The notes under the pieces were generated by a model. That model was not told where the DNA came from. It saw nothing but the letters and a program-made list of their open reading frames with translations, and searched no databases. Of a stretch of DNA of 64,000 bases, positions 28,739-39,159 are shown one piece after another. A program made the position numbers and the translations under genes. Origin of the DNA: Microbacterium sp. SORGH_AS_1204 (GTDB lineage Bacteria; Actinomycetota; Actinomycetes; Actinomycetales; Microbacteriaceae); assembly GCF_030818935.1 (NCBI RefSeq), contig NZ_JAUTBD010000001.1, positions 3,100,001 to 3,164,000 of the forward strand, given 5' to 3'. Numbering within the stretch: the first letter of the stretch is position 1; each line of letters starts with the position of its first letter.

Positions 28739-29454
28739 CCGTCGATCGTAGCGTCGCCGTCGGGCGTACGACGCCCGCTGCCTTCCACGAGGGCGTGGTC
28801 GACACTCGACCTGACCAGCGCCGACAGATACCCGCCGGGGTTATCGACCCCCACTCGGGCGAGCAGCTCCGAGGATTGCCGCACGATCGAGCGCGAGAAC
28901 TCCGTCGCCGTCGCGATCGCCTCGGCGTACGTGGCGCGGTCGTCCTCCGCGATCACCACCGGTTCGCAGCCCAGCTCGACGGCCAAAGCCTGCGCGATGG
29001 GCAGCACGGGCGCCGGCGCCGTCACGGCGGCGTACGCCTGTGCGAGCTGCCGCAGGTCGATCGACGACGCGCCGGTGAAGGCGATGGCCGGGTGGATCGC
29101 GAGCGGGATGGCTCCTGACCGCGCCGCCGGATCGAGCACGCGCGCGCCGTACGCGGGGTCGGTGTGCAGCACGAGTTGCCCGGGCTGCCAGGCACCGAGC
29201 TCGGCGAGACCGGTCACGAGCGCCGGCAGCTGGTCGTGCGGGACGGCGATGACGACGAGCTCGCTGCGCCTCACGACCTCATCCGCGGTGAGGACCGGCA
29301 GACCGGGGAGGATGGCCTCGACCCGATCGTCGTCCGAGCCCGAGGTGATCCCCGTCAGGGCGTGCCCGGCACCGGCGAGCGCGGCGGCGATCACCGGTCC
29401 CACGCGTCCCGCGCCGATGACCCCGACGCCGAGGCGTCCGTCGCGGCCGCTCAT
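28735..29454 (-). CDS. Rossmann-like/DUF2520 oxidoreductase-type protein
   Basis: 239 residues. It has an N-terminal dinucleotide-binding Rossmann fold (LGVGVIGAGRVGPVIAAALAGAGH, ELVVIAVPHDQLPALV) and the C-terminal helical DUF2520 domain (AIHPAIAFTG, EDDRATYAEAIATATEFSRSIVRQSSELLARVG). It corresponds in fold and position to the mycobacterial gene next to panC. It may supply a reductase step near pantoate synthesis, but that is unproven. Start and stop both overlap neighbours as ATGA. Confidence 0.85.
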   Translation of the reverse strand: MSGRDGRLGVGVIGAGRVGPVIAAALAGAGHALTGITSGSDDDRVEAILPGLPVLTADEVVRRSELVVIAVPHDQLPALVTGLAELGAWQPGQLVLHTDPAYGARVLDPAARSGAIPLAIHPAIAFTGASSIDLRQLAQAYAAVTAPAPVLPIAQALAVELGCEPVVIAEDDRATYAEAIATATEFSRSIVRQSSELLARVGVDNPGGYLSALVRSSVDHALVEGSGRRTPDGDATIDG

Positions 29455-31019
29455 CCGGCCCACCGGTGACTGCGGTCGGTGGAGGCCGCCATGACGCTCG
29501 CCCGCGCGGTGCGCTCGAAGACGCGGACGACCTCGTCGCGATCGAGCGCGCCGACGGAGGTCTGCACCGTGCCGGCGATCACGTGACCGGTCAGGGTCGC
29601 CGCGCCGAACGCGCGGGCCAGCTGACCCTGCTGCACGCCGACCGACTGCAGGCGCGCCAGCGGCAGGATGCTGAGCGAGCGCCACACCCACCCTCGACGC
29701 ATGAGCAGGGCCTCGTCGGTGAGCAGCACGCCGTTGCGCCGCCACGAGAACGGCCGCAGCCATCGCGCCCGCGGCGGGGTCGTCATGTAGGGGTCGTCGT
29801 CCACGGGACCCAGGATGCCGTCACGGAACACGCCCGTCCACTCGCCGCCGGTCAGGGCGGGCGCGAGGATCGCGAGCACGCGTTCGACGTCGTCGCGGGT
29901 ACCGATCGGAAGGACGGCGGCGAACTGGTCGGTGCTGGTGTCGGTCGACGAACGGCCCGACAGACGGTTGACCGAGACCGTCCACCATCCGAACGGCCGC
30001 CACATCAGGGGCTGCCGCACCTCGATCGCGTGCACGCGCCCGGGCGGCACGATCTCGGAGACCGTGGTGAAGAGCCCGAAAGTCACACGCACCCCGTCGA
30101 TCGTGGGGGTGATCGAATAGCGCAGACCCCGCGCGATCGACCGCAGGTAGTACGCCCCGAAGGCCAGGAACATCGGAACGACGATGAAGAGCAACCACAG
30201 CGTCGACAGAGACGCCGCCACGACGATCCCGACGACCAGTGCGATCAGAAAGAGCGTCGACCCGCTCAGGACGCGGGATGCCACCAGCCGGCCCAGCGGG
30301 ATGCGCACGATGCTCTGGGGCTCGGCGTCGGAGAGGTCCTCCCCGTCGACGAGTCCCTGCAGACCCGAGCCCACGGCCACCGCGGCCTGGCGCGCGAGCG
30401 AGGAGCGCTCCGCCGCGGTTGCCGTGCCCGCGGCCAGACGGCGCCCGGAAGCGAGCCGCAGGATGTCACCGCGGATGGCGTCGGCGTCTTTGCCCGACAG
30501 GTACTCGAGCTTGACGTTCGCGTCGAGTCCCGCCCCCACGACCTCGAGCTTCGCGAGACCGAGGAGCCGAGCGATCATCGGTCTCGTGAGGTTCACACCC
30601 TGCACGCGGTCGAGCGGTGCCCGCCGGTGGGTGCGGAAGAGCACCCCCGAGCGCACCTCCACGTCGTCGTCGCCGATGCGCAGCATGTGGAACCGCCACG
30701 ACAGCCGGAACAGCACGAGCAGCACGATGAGCACCGCCAGGGCCGCACCGCCCGCGATGAGGATGAGGTTGTTCGCGAAGAGGAAATCGACGGGGTCCGG
30801 GGGGATCGCCCCCGGCGGCAGATCGGTGAAGGCGGGGAAGAGGAACTCCACGAGCCTCTCGCGCAGGTTGGCGACGATGAGGCCGATGATGACGAGCAGG
30901 GTCAGACCCCCGCGCAACAGCGGGGTGAGGGGATGCAGCCGGTGCCACTCGCCGTCGCTGTAGGGCGAGCGCACGAGTGCCCGCGCAGACGCGGGGGGCG
31001 CGCCCTCCGGGTCGCTCAC
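29451..31019 (-). CDS. PH-domain (DUF304/YdbT-like) membrane protein, large
   Basis: 522 residues from the GTG at 31017-31019. It has two helix pairs near the N-terminus (about 37-55, 80-105) and another in the middle (about 245-290), with three bacterial PH domains on the cytoplasmic side; each includes the R-x-x-L-x-R-V/LQ-x-V signature (RRAPLDRVQGVNLTRP, VPPGRVHAIEVRQPLMWRPFGWWTV, PLARLQSVGVQQGQLAR). Architecture matches B. subtilis YdbT. It overlaps the next PH gene upstream (GTGA) and DUF2520 downstream (ATGA). Confidence 0.88.
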   Translation of the reverse strand: MSDPEGAPPASARALVRSPYSDGEWHRLHPLTPLLRGGLTLLVIIGLIVANLRERLVEFLFPAFTDLPPGAIPPDPVDFLFANNLILIAGGAALAVLIVLLVLFRLSWRFHMLRIGDDDVEVRSGVLFRTHRRAPLDRVQGVNLTRPMIARLLGLAKLEVVGAGLDANVKLEYLSGKDADAIRGDILRLASGRRLAAGTATAAERSSLARQAAVAVGSGLQGLVDGEDLSDAEPQSIVRIPLGRLVASRVLSGSTLFLIALVVGIVVAASLSTLWLLFIVVPMFLAFGAYYLRSIARGLRYSITPTIDGVRVTFGLFTTVSEIVPPGRVHAIEVRQPLMWRPFGWWTVSVNRLSGRSSTDTSTDQFAAVLPIGTRDDVERVLAILAPALTGGEWTGVFRDGILGPVDDDPYMTTPPRARWLRPFSWRRNGVLLTDEALLMRRGWVWRSLSILPLARLQSVGVQQGQLARAFGAATLTGHVIAGTVQTSVGALDRDEVVRVFERTARASVMAASTDRSHRWAG

Positions 31020-31684
31020 AGTCCCGTCCGACGTGTCTCGGCCACGGCGACGAGCGTGTCGCGCAGATGCTCGGCCGCCTCCTGCGTGAGCCCCGGGATG
31101 GTGACGCCCGTCGACGCCGCGGCAGTGACCAGCTTTAGCTGAGCGATGCCGAAGCCGCGGTCGAGCGGACCGTGCGTGATGTCGACGAGCTGCATACGGC
31201 CGTAGGGGACCGCCACCACCCGCTGCCAGAGGATCCCCCGGCGGAAGACGAGATCGTCGCGGCGCAGCTGGTAGCCGAACGAGCGCGCCTGGCGCGGCGT
31301 GATGATCAACCCGACCAGCGTCACGAGGAGGATCACCCCCGCGGGGATCCACTGCCAGCGCACCCCGGTGATCACCTGGGCCACGATGGCGGCGGCGAGC
31401 ACGAGGACGATGACCGCGCCCTGCGTGATCAGCTGCACGCGCACGTAGGCACGGGCGAGCTGGTACCAGGTGCCGTCGCCGAGGGGCAGGCGGCGGCGGG
31501 AACGCGGCTCGAGGATGCGTTCGTACGTGCGCTCGCCGAGCACGGCGTCGTCGCCCTGGTCGGGTGCGGCGCTCTCCGACGGGCCGTGGTGCGCCGGCGC
31601 GTCGAGGCGCTCTGCGGCAGGCGCGTCCGCGTCGGCCTCAGGCCTGGACGGGTCCGGTCGGGGTGTTTCCGGGGGTTTCGTCAT
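31016..31684 (-). CDS. PH-domain (DUF304/YdbS-like) membrane protein, small
   Basis: 222 residues. A long acidic/Pro-rich N-terminus (about 90 residues) precedes two membrane helices (about 95-140) and one bacterial PH domain (SFGYQLRRDDLVFRRGILWQRVVAVPYGRMQLVDITHGPLDRGFGIAQLKLVTA). It matches the YdbS half of YdbS-YdbT pairs and is translationally coupled to the larger partner. Its start lies 47 bases inside the DUF3180 gene. Confidence 0.87.
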   Translation of the reverse strand: MTKPPETPRPDPSRPEADADAPAAERLDAPAHHGPSESAAPDQGDDAVLGERTYERILEPRSRRRLPLGDGTWYQLARAYVRVQLITQGAVIVLVLAAAIVAQVITGVRWQWIPAGVILLVTLVGLIITPRQARSFGYQLRRDDLVFRRGILWQRVVAVPYGRMQLVDITHGPLDRGFGIAQLKLVTAAASTGVTIPGLTQEAAEHLRDTLVAVAETRRTGL

Positions 31685-32123
31685 CGTCGTCCTTCCGGAT
31701 GGTGCACAACTGCTCGGCGACGAGCCCCGCGACGACGAGGACGACAGCGCACACGAGCGTCGCGATGATCGTTCCCATCGAGCCTAGCGACGGAGTCACC
31801 GGCCGGGTCGTCAGGAAGACGACGAGCCCCAGCGAGAACCCGAGCGACACCGCGCCCAGCAGCGACGACGCCTTGGCGAGCATCGCGATGCGCAGCGCCT
31901 GGAAGGGGTTGATCCGCCGGCCGCCGCGGTTCCGCGCCGCACGGTGCACCGGCACGGCCAGCATGACGATCACCACGCCGAGCAGGGCGAGGATCGTGGG
32001 CAGACTCGCGGCGGGCGAGAAGGTCGGTCGTCCCATCGCGGTCAACAGCGTGTCGAGGATGAAGCCGACCGCGGCGCCGATGATGACGGCGATGGTCAGG
32101 ATGCCGGCACCCGTGCGTTTCAT
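31638..32123 (-). CDS. DUF3180 family membrane protein
   Basis: 161 residues with four predicted membrane helices (about 5-25, 40-58, 82-102, 115-138) and a charged C-terminal tail. It follows folK with an ATGA overlap, the conserved place for DUF3180 in actinobacteria. Function unknown. Confidence 0.87.
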   Translation of the reverse strand: MKRTGAGILTIAVIIGAAVGFILDTLLTAMGRPTFSPAASLPTILALLGVVIVMLAVPVHRAARNRGGRRINPFQALRIAMLAKASSLLGAVSLGFSLGLVVFLTTRPVTPSLGSMGTIIATLVCAVVLVVAGLVAEQLCTIRKDDDDETPGNTPTGPVQA

Positions 32124-32638
32124 CGTCGGAGCCCTTCCAGCAGGTCGGCGATGCGTCCGCGTCCGGGGATCTCGGCATCCGGGTCCAGCTCCACCCAGGG
32201 CCCGAGCACGAACTCGCGCTCGTGAGCCCGCGGGTGCGGCACCACGAGGTCGGAGCGGTCGATGACGTCGTCGCCGTACGCGATGAGGTCGAGGTCGAGG
32301 GTGCGGTCGCCCCAACGCTCCCGTCGCACGCGACCGTGCCGCGCTTCGATGCGGTGGAGGGATGCCAGCAGTTCCGCCGGGGCCAGTCGGGTCGTGAGCA
32401 GTGCGACGGCGTTCAAGTAGCGCGGGGCGTCTTCGTCTTCGCCGTCGAGGGTCACCGCCACGGTCTCGATCGGCTCCGACACGCGGACGTCGCTGGTGAG
32501 GGTCAAGCGTCGCAGTTCGTCGACCGCCGCGGCCAGCGTCTCCGCGCGGTGGCCGAGGTTGGCGCCGAGCGCGACGACCGCCGTGACGGGCGTCGTCCGC
32601 GGGGCCTCCCCCATGCCGTGCGCCAGTCGCACGCTCAC
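32120..32638 (-). CDS. folK: 2-amino-4-hydroxy-6-hydroxymethyldihydropteridine pyrophosphokinase
   Basis: 172 residues from the GTG at 32636-32638. HPPK transfers pyrophosphate from ATP to the pterin in folate synthesis. Signature blocks: VVALGANLGHR and RERWGDRTLDLDLIAYGDDVI, then VPHPRAHEREFVLGPW. The first 15 residues (SVRLAHGMGEAPRTT) are outside the usual domain, so an internal start is possible. The start overlaps the folB stop (GTGA). Confidence 0.95.
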   Translation of the reverse strand: MSVRLAHGMGEAPRTTPVTAVVALGANLGHRAETLAAAVDELRRLTLTSDVRVSEPIETVAVTLDGEDEDAPRYLNAVALLTTRLAPAELLASLHRIEARHGRVRRERWGDRTLDLDLIAYGDDVIDRSDLVVPHPRAHEREFVLGPWVELDPDAEIPGRGRIADLLEGLRR

Positions 32639-33003
32639 GGGCGGACCCGCGTGATAGTCACCGCGACGTCGCCGAACGGCACCGGGATCGGCGCCTGCGG
32701 CTTGTGCACCGTGATGGTCACGGCATCCACGCGCTCGTCGGTCAGCACGTCGTCGGCGAGGCGCTGCGCGAGGGTCTCGAGCAGATCGACCGGTTCACCC
32801 GCGACGACGGCGACGAGGCGCTCGGCCAGTTCGCCGTAGTGCACGGTGTCGGCCACGTCGTCGGTCTCGGCGGCGCGCCGCAGCGACAGGGCCAGCACGG
32901 CGTCGACCACGAACTCCTGGCCCTCGCGCCTCTCGTCGGCGTAGACGCCGTGGTACCCGTAGGCGCGCACGCCCGTCAGGGTGATGTGGTCGACGGCATC
33001 CAT
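32635..33003 (-). CDS. folB: Dihydroneopterin aldolase
   Basis: 122 residues, normal length. It cleaves dihydroneopterin to the hydroxymethylpterin used by FolK. Typical features: DHITLTGVRAYGYHGVYADERREGQEF (the catalytic Tyr and Glu lie here), VHYGELAERLVAVV, and KPQAPIPVPFGDVAVTITR near the C-terminus. Its ATG shares one base with the folP stop (TGATG). Confidence 0.95.
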   Translation of the reverse strand: MDAVDHITLTGVRAYGYHGVYADERREGQEFVVDAVLALSLRRAAETDDVADTVHYGELAERLVAVVAGEPVDLLETLAQRLADDVLTDERVDAVTITVHKPQAPIPVPFGDVAVTITRVRP

Positions 33004-33794
33004 CAGGCCTCCCAGGCGCGGGCGACGGCGAGCGCGTCGCGGGTGGTGGGAACATCGTGCACGCGCACCGCCCACGCACCGGCCTGGGCGGCCAGGGCGC
33101 TGGTGACGGCGGTGGCGAGGTCGCGGCGGCCGAGGTCGGCATCGCCCTCGAGCACCTCGGCGAGGAACCGTTTGCGGCTGGTCCCCACGAGCACCCGGTA
33201 GCCGAGTGCGGCGAGTTCGGGCAGCGCCCGCAGCGTCCGCCAATTCTGAGCGCCGCGCTTGCCGAAGCCGATGCCGGGGTCGACGACGATGCGCGACGGG
33301 TCGATCCCCGCGGCGACCGCGGCGGCGATGCGCTCCTCGAGCTCGGTAGCGACGTCGCGGCCCACGTCGGCGTAGTCGGCGCGCGCGTACATCTCGGCCG
33401 ACGGGCCGCGCCAATGTCCCAGCGCGATGTCGGCGCCGGTCTGGGCCACGGCGTCGAGCATGCCGGGGTCGGCGAGCCCTCCCGAGACGTCGTTGACCAG
33501 CCGCGCACCCGCGTCGACCGCGGCGACCGCGGTCGAGGCGTTCATCGTGTCGATGCTGACGAACAAGCCCTCGGATGCCAGGGCCTCGACGACCGGCAGC
33601 ACCCGCTGCTGCTCGACCCGGGGCGCCACCCGCTCGGCTCCCGGTCGCGTGGATTCGCCGCCCACGTCGAGGATCTCAGCGCCTTGCTCGACGAGAAGGC
33701 GCGCGTGCGCGATGGCGGCGTCGGGGTCGAGATAGCGTCCGCCGTCGCTGAAGGAGTCGGGGGTGACGTTGACGATGCCCATGACGAGGGTCAC
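33003..33794 (-). CDS. folP: Dihydropteroate synthase
   Basis: 263 residues from the GTG at 33792-33794, which overlaps the folE stop (GTGA). It joins p-aminobenzoate to the pterin pyrophosphate; target of sulfonamides. Signatures: MGIVNVTPDSFSDGG, LDVGGESTRPGA, SIDTMNA, VNDVSGG and PGIGFGKR...VGTSRKRF. All are intact. Confidence 0.96.
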   Translation of the reverse strand: MTLVMGIVNVTPDSFSDGGRYLDPDAAIAHARLLVEQGAEILDVGGESTRPGAERVAPRVEQQRVLPVVEALASEGLFVSIDTMNASTAVAAVDAGARLVNDVSGGLADPGMLDAVAQTGADIALGHWRGPSAEMYARADYADVGRDVATELEERIAAAVAAGIDPSRIVVDPGIGFGKRGAQNWRTLRALPELAALGYRVLVGTSRKRFLAEVLEGDADLGRRDLATAVTSALAAQAGAWAVRVHDVPTTRDALAVARAWEA

Positions 33795-34378
33795 GCGCGT
33801 GCCCCGATCAACGCGACGAGCTCGGCCCGCGCCGCGGGCTCGGTGTAGACGCCGCGAGCGGCGATCGTGACCGTCGACGCATCCGGCTGACGCCCGCCCC
33901 GCATGGTGACGCATTCGTGCACGGCGTCGAGCACCACGAGCACGCCGCGGGCGTCCAGCGCCGAGGCGATGGCATCCGCGATCTGCTCCCCGAGCCGTTC
34001 CTGCACCTGCGGGCGGGCGGCCAGGATGTCGATGACCCGGGGCAGTGCCCCAAGGCCCACGACCTCTTCGCCGGGCAGATACGCCACGTGGGCGCGGCCG
34101 CGGAAGGGCAGCAGGTGATGCTCGCACATCGAGCGGAACGCGATGTCGCGCACCATCACCGCGCCGGAGGGCAGCGTGTCGGGCGCCGGTCCCCGCGACA
34201 CCGAGATGGTGTGCTGCAGCGGGGCACCGGCATCCTGACCCACACCGCCGAAGAACTCGGCCCAGGAGTCGGCCACGCGCGTCGGCGTCTGCCGGAGGCC
34301 GGGGCGATCGGGGTCCTCCCCGATCGCCGCCAGCAGCTCACGCACGAGCGCCGCGATGCGTTCTCGATCGACGGCCAC
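33791..34378 (-). CDS. folE: GTP cyclohydrolase I
   Basis: 195 residues; GTG start 7 bases past the ftsH stop. It opens GTP to dihydroneopterin triphosphate. Zinc-site block SMCEHHLLPFRGRAHVAYLP, then QERLGEQIADAI and the second zinc cysteine region HECVTMRG are intact. First of four folate genes in overlapping order E-P-B-K. Confidence 0.96.
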   Translation of the reverse strand: MAVDRERIAALVRELLAAIGEDPDRPGLRQTPTRVADSWAEFFGGVGQDAGAPLQHTISVSRGPAPDTLPSGAVMVRDIAFRSMCEHHLLPFRGRAHVAYLPGEEVVGLGALPRVIDILAARPQVQERLGEQIADAIASALDARGVLVVLDAVHECVTMRGGRQPDASTVTIAARGVYTEPAARAELVALIGARA

Positions 34379-34384
34379 GGCGCC

Positions 34385-36388
<2,004 letters not shown>

Positions 36389-36496
36389 GGTGGGCGAGCC
36401 CAGCCCTTTCGTGATCCTCCGCAGAAATGCGGTCGCATCAGGCTAACGTGTGTGGACTATGCCGAGCCTGTGCGTTCGTTTTGGGCGTACAGGGTG

Positions 36497-36552
36497 CCCG
36501 GCGGCCGCGCCGCGGACCTTCAGGCCCGGCGGCCGAGCCGCGGACCTTCAGG
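36497..36552. repeat. 28-bp tandem duplication spanning the hpt stop codon
   Basis: Two adjacent 28-base copies (36497-36524 and 36525-36552) start CCCGGCGGCCG, differ at one base, and end CGCGGACCTTCAGG. The hpt stop (complement of TCA at 36548-36550) lies in the second copy, so the first is a duplicate of the gene's tail. Each copy contains GC-rich self-complementary sequence that could act as a terminator. Confidence 0.8.
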
Positions 36553-37099
36553 AGTACACGTGGGGCGCGAGCACCGCGACGTCGCGCAGGTTGCGGTAGC
36601 GCTCGGCGTAGTCGAGGCCGTAGCCGATCACGAAGTCGTTGGGGATGTCGAAGCCGACGTACCGGCAGTCGACCTCGACCTTCATGGCATCCGGCTTGCG
36701 CAGCAGCGCCAGCACCTCGACCGAGGCCGCGCCGCGAGACGCGAAGTTCTCGAGCAGCCAGCTGAGGGTGAGACCCGAGTCGATGATGTCTTCGACGATC
36801 AGCACGTGCTTGCCGGTGATGTCGGTGTCGAGGTCTTTGCGGATCTGCACGACGCCGCTGGAGCGGGTGCTCGCGCCGTACGACGACACCGCCATCCAGT
36901 CCATCGACACGTGCACGGGCAGGTGGCGGGCGAAATCGGCCATCACCATGACCGCGCCCTTCAGGACGCCGACGAGCACGACCTCGCGTCCCTCGTAGTC
37001 GGCGACGACCTGTGTCGCCAGTTCGGCGAGCTTGTCGTGGATCTGCTCCTCGGTGAGGAGGACTTCGCTGATGTCGTCGGAGATGTCGGCCGCGCGCAT
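36548..37099 (-). CDS. hpt: Hypoxanthine phosphoribosyltransferase
   Basis: 183 residues. A purine-salvage enzyme converting hypoxanthine (and probably guanine) with PRPP to the nucleotide. PRPP-binding motif VLIVEDIIDSGLTLSWL, metal/pyrophosphate loop VLKGAVMVMADFARHL, MAVSSYGASTRSSG and C-terminal VGFDIPNDFVIGYGLDYAERYRNL. It sits 38 bases after tilS, the conserved order. Confidence 0.96.
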   Translation of the reverse strand: MRAADISDDISEVLLTEEQIHDKLAELATQVVADYEGREVVLVGVLKGAVMVMADFARHLPVHVSMDWMAVSSYGASTRSSGVVQIRKDLDTDITGKHVLIVEDIIDSGLTLSWLLENFASRGAASVEVLALLRKPDAMKVEVDCRYVGFDIPNDFVIGYGLDYAERYRNLRDVAVLAPHVYS

Positions 37100-37137
37100 C
37101 CGGAAAGTCTATGTCGCGTCGTCTGCGAGACCGCTGG

Positions 37138-38136
37138 TCAGGATGCCGCGCGCGCGGTGATCTCGATGCGCGCCCCGACCCGACGGGCCACGCATCCGGG
37201 CAGGTCGATGGGCCCCTGCCCCCGCCAGTCGACCGCGAGCCGCGCGACCTCGAGCGTCTGCGTGCGCGACAGCGCGGCGCCGAACTCGCTCTCGACGACG
37301 TACCGCACGATGCGGTTGCGCAGCGCTGCCGGGTTGGCGGCGAGGGCGGCGACCGAGATCGAGATGCCCGCCTCGGCGTGCTCGACGATGTCTTCGATCG
37401 TCTCGTCGATCATGTCCTGGAAAGCCTCGGCGTCTTCGCGCAGCTGCTCCGCGGTGCGTGCGAGCGCCTCGGCGACCCCCGGCCCGAGCTCCGCCTCCAG
37501 TACCGGCAGCACGCGTTCGCGCACCCGCACCCGCGCGAACGCGGGGTCGAGATTGTGCGGGTCGGCCCACGGTTCGAGCCCCTCCGCGGCGCACGCGGCC
37601 AGGGTCGTTCGTCGATGGATGCCGAGGAGCGGACGCGCCCACCGCGGGCCCGTGGCATCGCGTCTTTCCGCCGGCATACCCGCCAGACTCAGTCCACCCG
37701 ATCCGCGGGCGAGCCCGAGCAGCACCGTCTCGGCCTGGTCGTCGAGCGTGTGTCCGAGCAGCACCGTGTCGGCGCCGATGTCGGCCGCGGCGCGCGCGAG
37801 TCCCGCGTAGCGCGCCTCCCGGGCCGCGGCTTCGGGCCCGTCCGTCGTGCCGACGTCGACGGCGACCACCCGGGCGGCGAGCCCCAGGGCTTCGGCCTTC
37901 GCCGCGGCCGCGGCCGCCACGGCATCCGATCCCGCCTGCAGACCGTGGTCGACGACGACCGCCTCGGCCCGGATGCCGCGCCGCCCGGCCTCGAAGGCCG
38001 TCGCCGCCGCCAGGGCGAGGGAGTCCGCGCCGCCGGACAGGGCGACGACGACGGGCCCGTCGACCGTGTCGAGCATCGCCCGCACGGCGCGGCGCACCTC
38101 GGCGACGGAAGGGTCGAGTCCGGGGCGGTGGTCCAT
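37138..38136 (-). CDS. tilS: tRNA(Ile)-lysidine synthetase
   Basis: 332 residues from the ATG at 38134-38136; the frame is open to 38577 but the extra part is repeat DNA. It converts the wobble C of tRNA-Ile(CAU) to lysidine. PP-loop SGGADS at 34-39; LLGHTLDDQAETVLLGLARGSG and RWARPLLGIHRRTTLAACAAEG...DPHNLDPAFARVRVRERVLP are family blocks. Shorter than E. coli TilS, as in other actinobacteria. It heads the long minus-strand run. Confidence 0.94.
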   Translation of the reverse strand: MDHRPGLDPSVAEVRRAVRAMLDTVDGPVVVALSGGADSLALAAATAFEAGRRGIRAEAVVVDHGLQAGSDAVAAAAAAKAEALGLAARVVAVDVGTTDGPEAAAREARYAGLARAAADIGADTVLLGHTLDDQAETVLLGLARGSGGLSLAGMPAERRDATGPRWARPLLGIHRRTTLAACAAEGLEPWADPHNLDPAFARVRVRERVLPVLEAELGPGVAEALARTAEQLREDAEAFQDMIDETIEDIVEHAEAGISISVAALAANPAALRNRIVRYVVESEFGAALSRTQTLEVARLAVDWRGQGPIDLPGCVARRVGARIEITARAAS

Positions 38137-38184
38137 GCCCCCACGGTATCGGCGCGCACCGCAGGGCGCGGCCCGGGCCTCTCG

Positions 38185-38257
38185 CGCAGAACTCCGGCGA
38201 ACCGGGCGTTCCCGGCGACCCGGCGCCTCGTCAGGCCGGCTCCGCCGGAGTTGTGCG
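38185..38257. repeat. Hairpin element, copy 1 (tilS-ppa gap)
   Basis: Left arm CGCAGAACTCCGGCG (38185-38199) pairs with right arm CGCCGGAGTTGTGCG (38243-38257), 14 of 15 positions. The core (CCGGCGACCCGGCGCC, then TCGTCAGGCCGGCT) is shared with copy 2. Followed by a GCGGTGC-rich low-complexity stretch (38299-38350). Confidence 0.8.
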
Positions 38258-38348
38258 TCGAGCGTCCCTACCGGTCGCTCTGCCCTCGCCCGGCGGCAGC
38301 GCGGTGCGGTGCGCGGTGCAACGCGCGCGGTGCGGTGCAGCGCGCGGT

Positions 38349-38423
38349 GCGCACAACTCCTGCAATCCGGGCCGCGCCGGCGACCTGGCGCCTCGTCAGG
38401 CCGGCTGCGCAGGAGTTGTGCGC
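38349..38423. repeat. Hairpin element, copy 2 (tilS-ppa gap)
   Basis: Left arm GCGCACAACTCCTGC (38349-38363) and right arm GCAGGAGTTGTGCGC (38409-38423) are perfect complements. The core has the same sequence as copy 1 except one base, while the arms differ from copy 1 with matching changes on both sides (CTCCGGCG to CTCCTGC). Confidence 0.85.
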
Positions 38424-38567
38424 CCCACCCCGTCAAGCCGACCCTCCGGCGATCCACCGCGGGCGGAATGAGCGGTGGTCGCAGTCGTGCGGGGTCACGG
38501 ATCGGAGTCCACCCGGCCTCCCGGCTAGGCTGAGCGGCGAAATCCACAGACTTCAAGGAGCATGAGT

Positions 38568-39101
38568 ATGGGCGCATACGACGCCGTCATCGAGATCCCC
38601 CGCGGCAGCCGCGTGAAGTACGAGGTCGACCACGGCACCGGCCGCGTCTACCTCGACCGCATCCTCTACACGGTGTTCGGCTACCCGGCCAACTACGGCT
38701 TCTTCGAGAACACCCTCGGCGAAGACGGCGACCCGCTCGACGTGCTCGTGCTGCTCGACCGCGAGCTGCACCCCGGCATTCTCGCGAAGGTGCGCCCCGT
38801 CGGCGTGCTGAAGATGAGCGACGAGGCCGGCGGTGACGACAAGGTCGTGGCCGTGCTCGCGAAGGACCCGCGCTGGGACCACATTCAGGACGTCGCCGAC
38901 ATCGACGAGTGGACCAAGAAGGAGATCACGCACTTCTTCGAGCACTACAAGGACCTCGAGCCCAACAAGTGGGTCAAGGTCGACGAGTGGGCGGATGCCG
39001 CCGAGGCCGAGCGCCTGGTGAGCGAGGCGTTCACGCGCTTCGACGAGCACGACGCGCAGACCAAGACGCAGGGTTCGGGCGAGGCGCCCAACACGCTCTG
39101 A
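38568..39101 (+). CDS. ppa: Inorganic pyrophosphatase, soluble family I
   Basis: 177 residues from the second of two close ATGs (38562 and 38568); AAGGAG is properly spaced only for 38568. It hydrolyses pyrophosphate and so pulls biosynthetic reactions forward. Metal-binding signature DGDPLDVLV, with IEIPRGSRVKYEVDHGTG, YPANYGFFENT and DDKVVAVL...HFFEHYKDLE. A strong terminator follows. Confidence 0.97.
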   Translation: MGAYDAVIEIPRGSRVKYEVDHGTGRVYLDRILYTVFGYPANYGFFENTLGEDGDPLDVLVLLDRELHPGILAKVRPVGVLKMSDEAGGDDKVVAVLAKDPRWDHIQDVADIDEWTKKEITHFFEHYKDLEPNKWVKVDEWADAAEAERLVSEAFTRFDEHDAQTKTQGSGEAPNTL

Positions 39102-39117
39102 CGCTCCGCGTACGACG

Positions 39118-39146
39118 AAACCCCCGGCCGATCGACCGGGGGTTTT
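39118..39146 (+). terminator. ppa terminator
   Basis: AAACCCCCGG (39118-39127) pairs with CCGGGGGTTT (39136-39145) around an 8-base loop, followed by T and TCTCG. It is symmetric enough to end the convergent M23 peptidase transcript as well. Confidence 0.9.
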
Positions 39147-39159
39147 CTCGTGCAGCGAC

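Noticed and set aside
38136..38577. Upstream extension of tilS to 38577
   Set aside because: The added 147 residues come from the hairpin repeat elements and do not resemble TilS.
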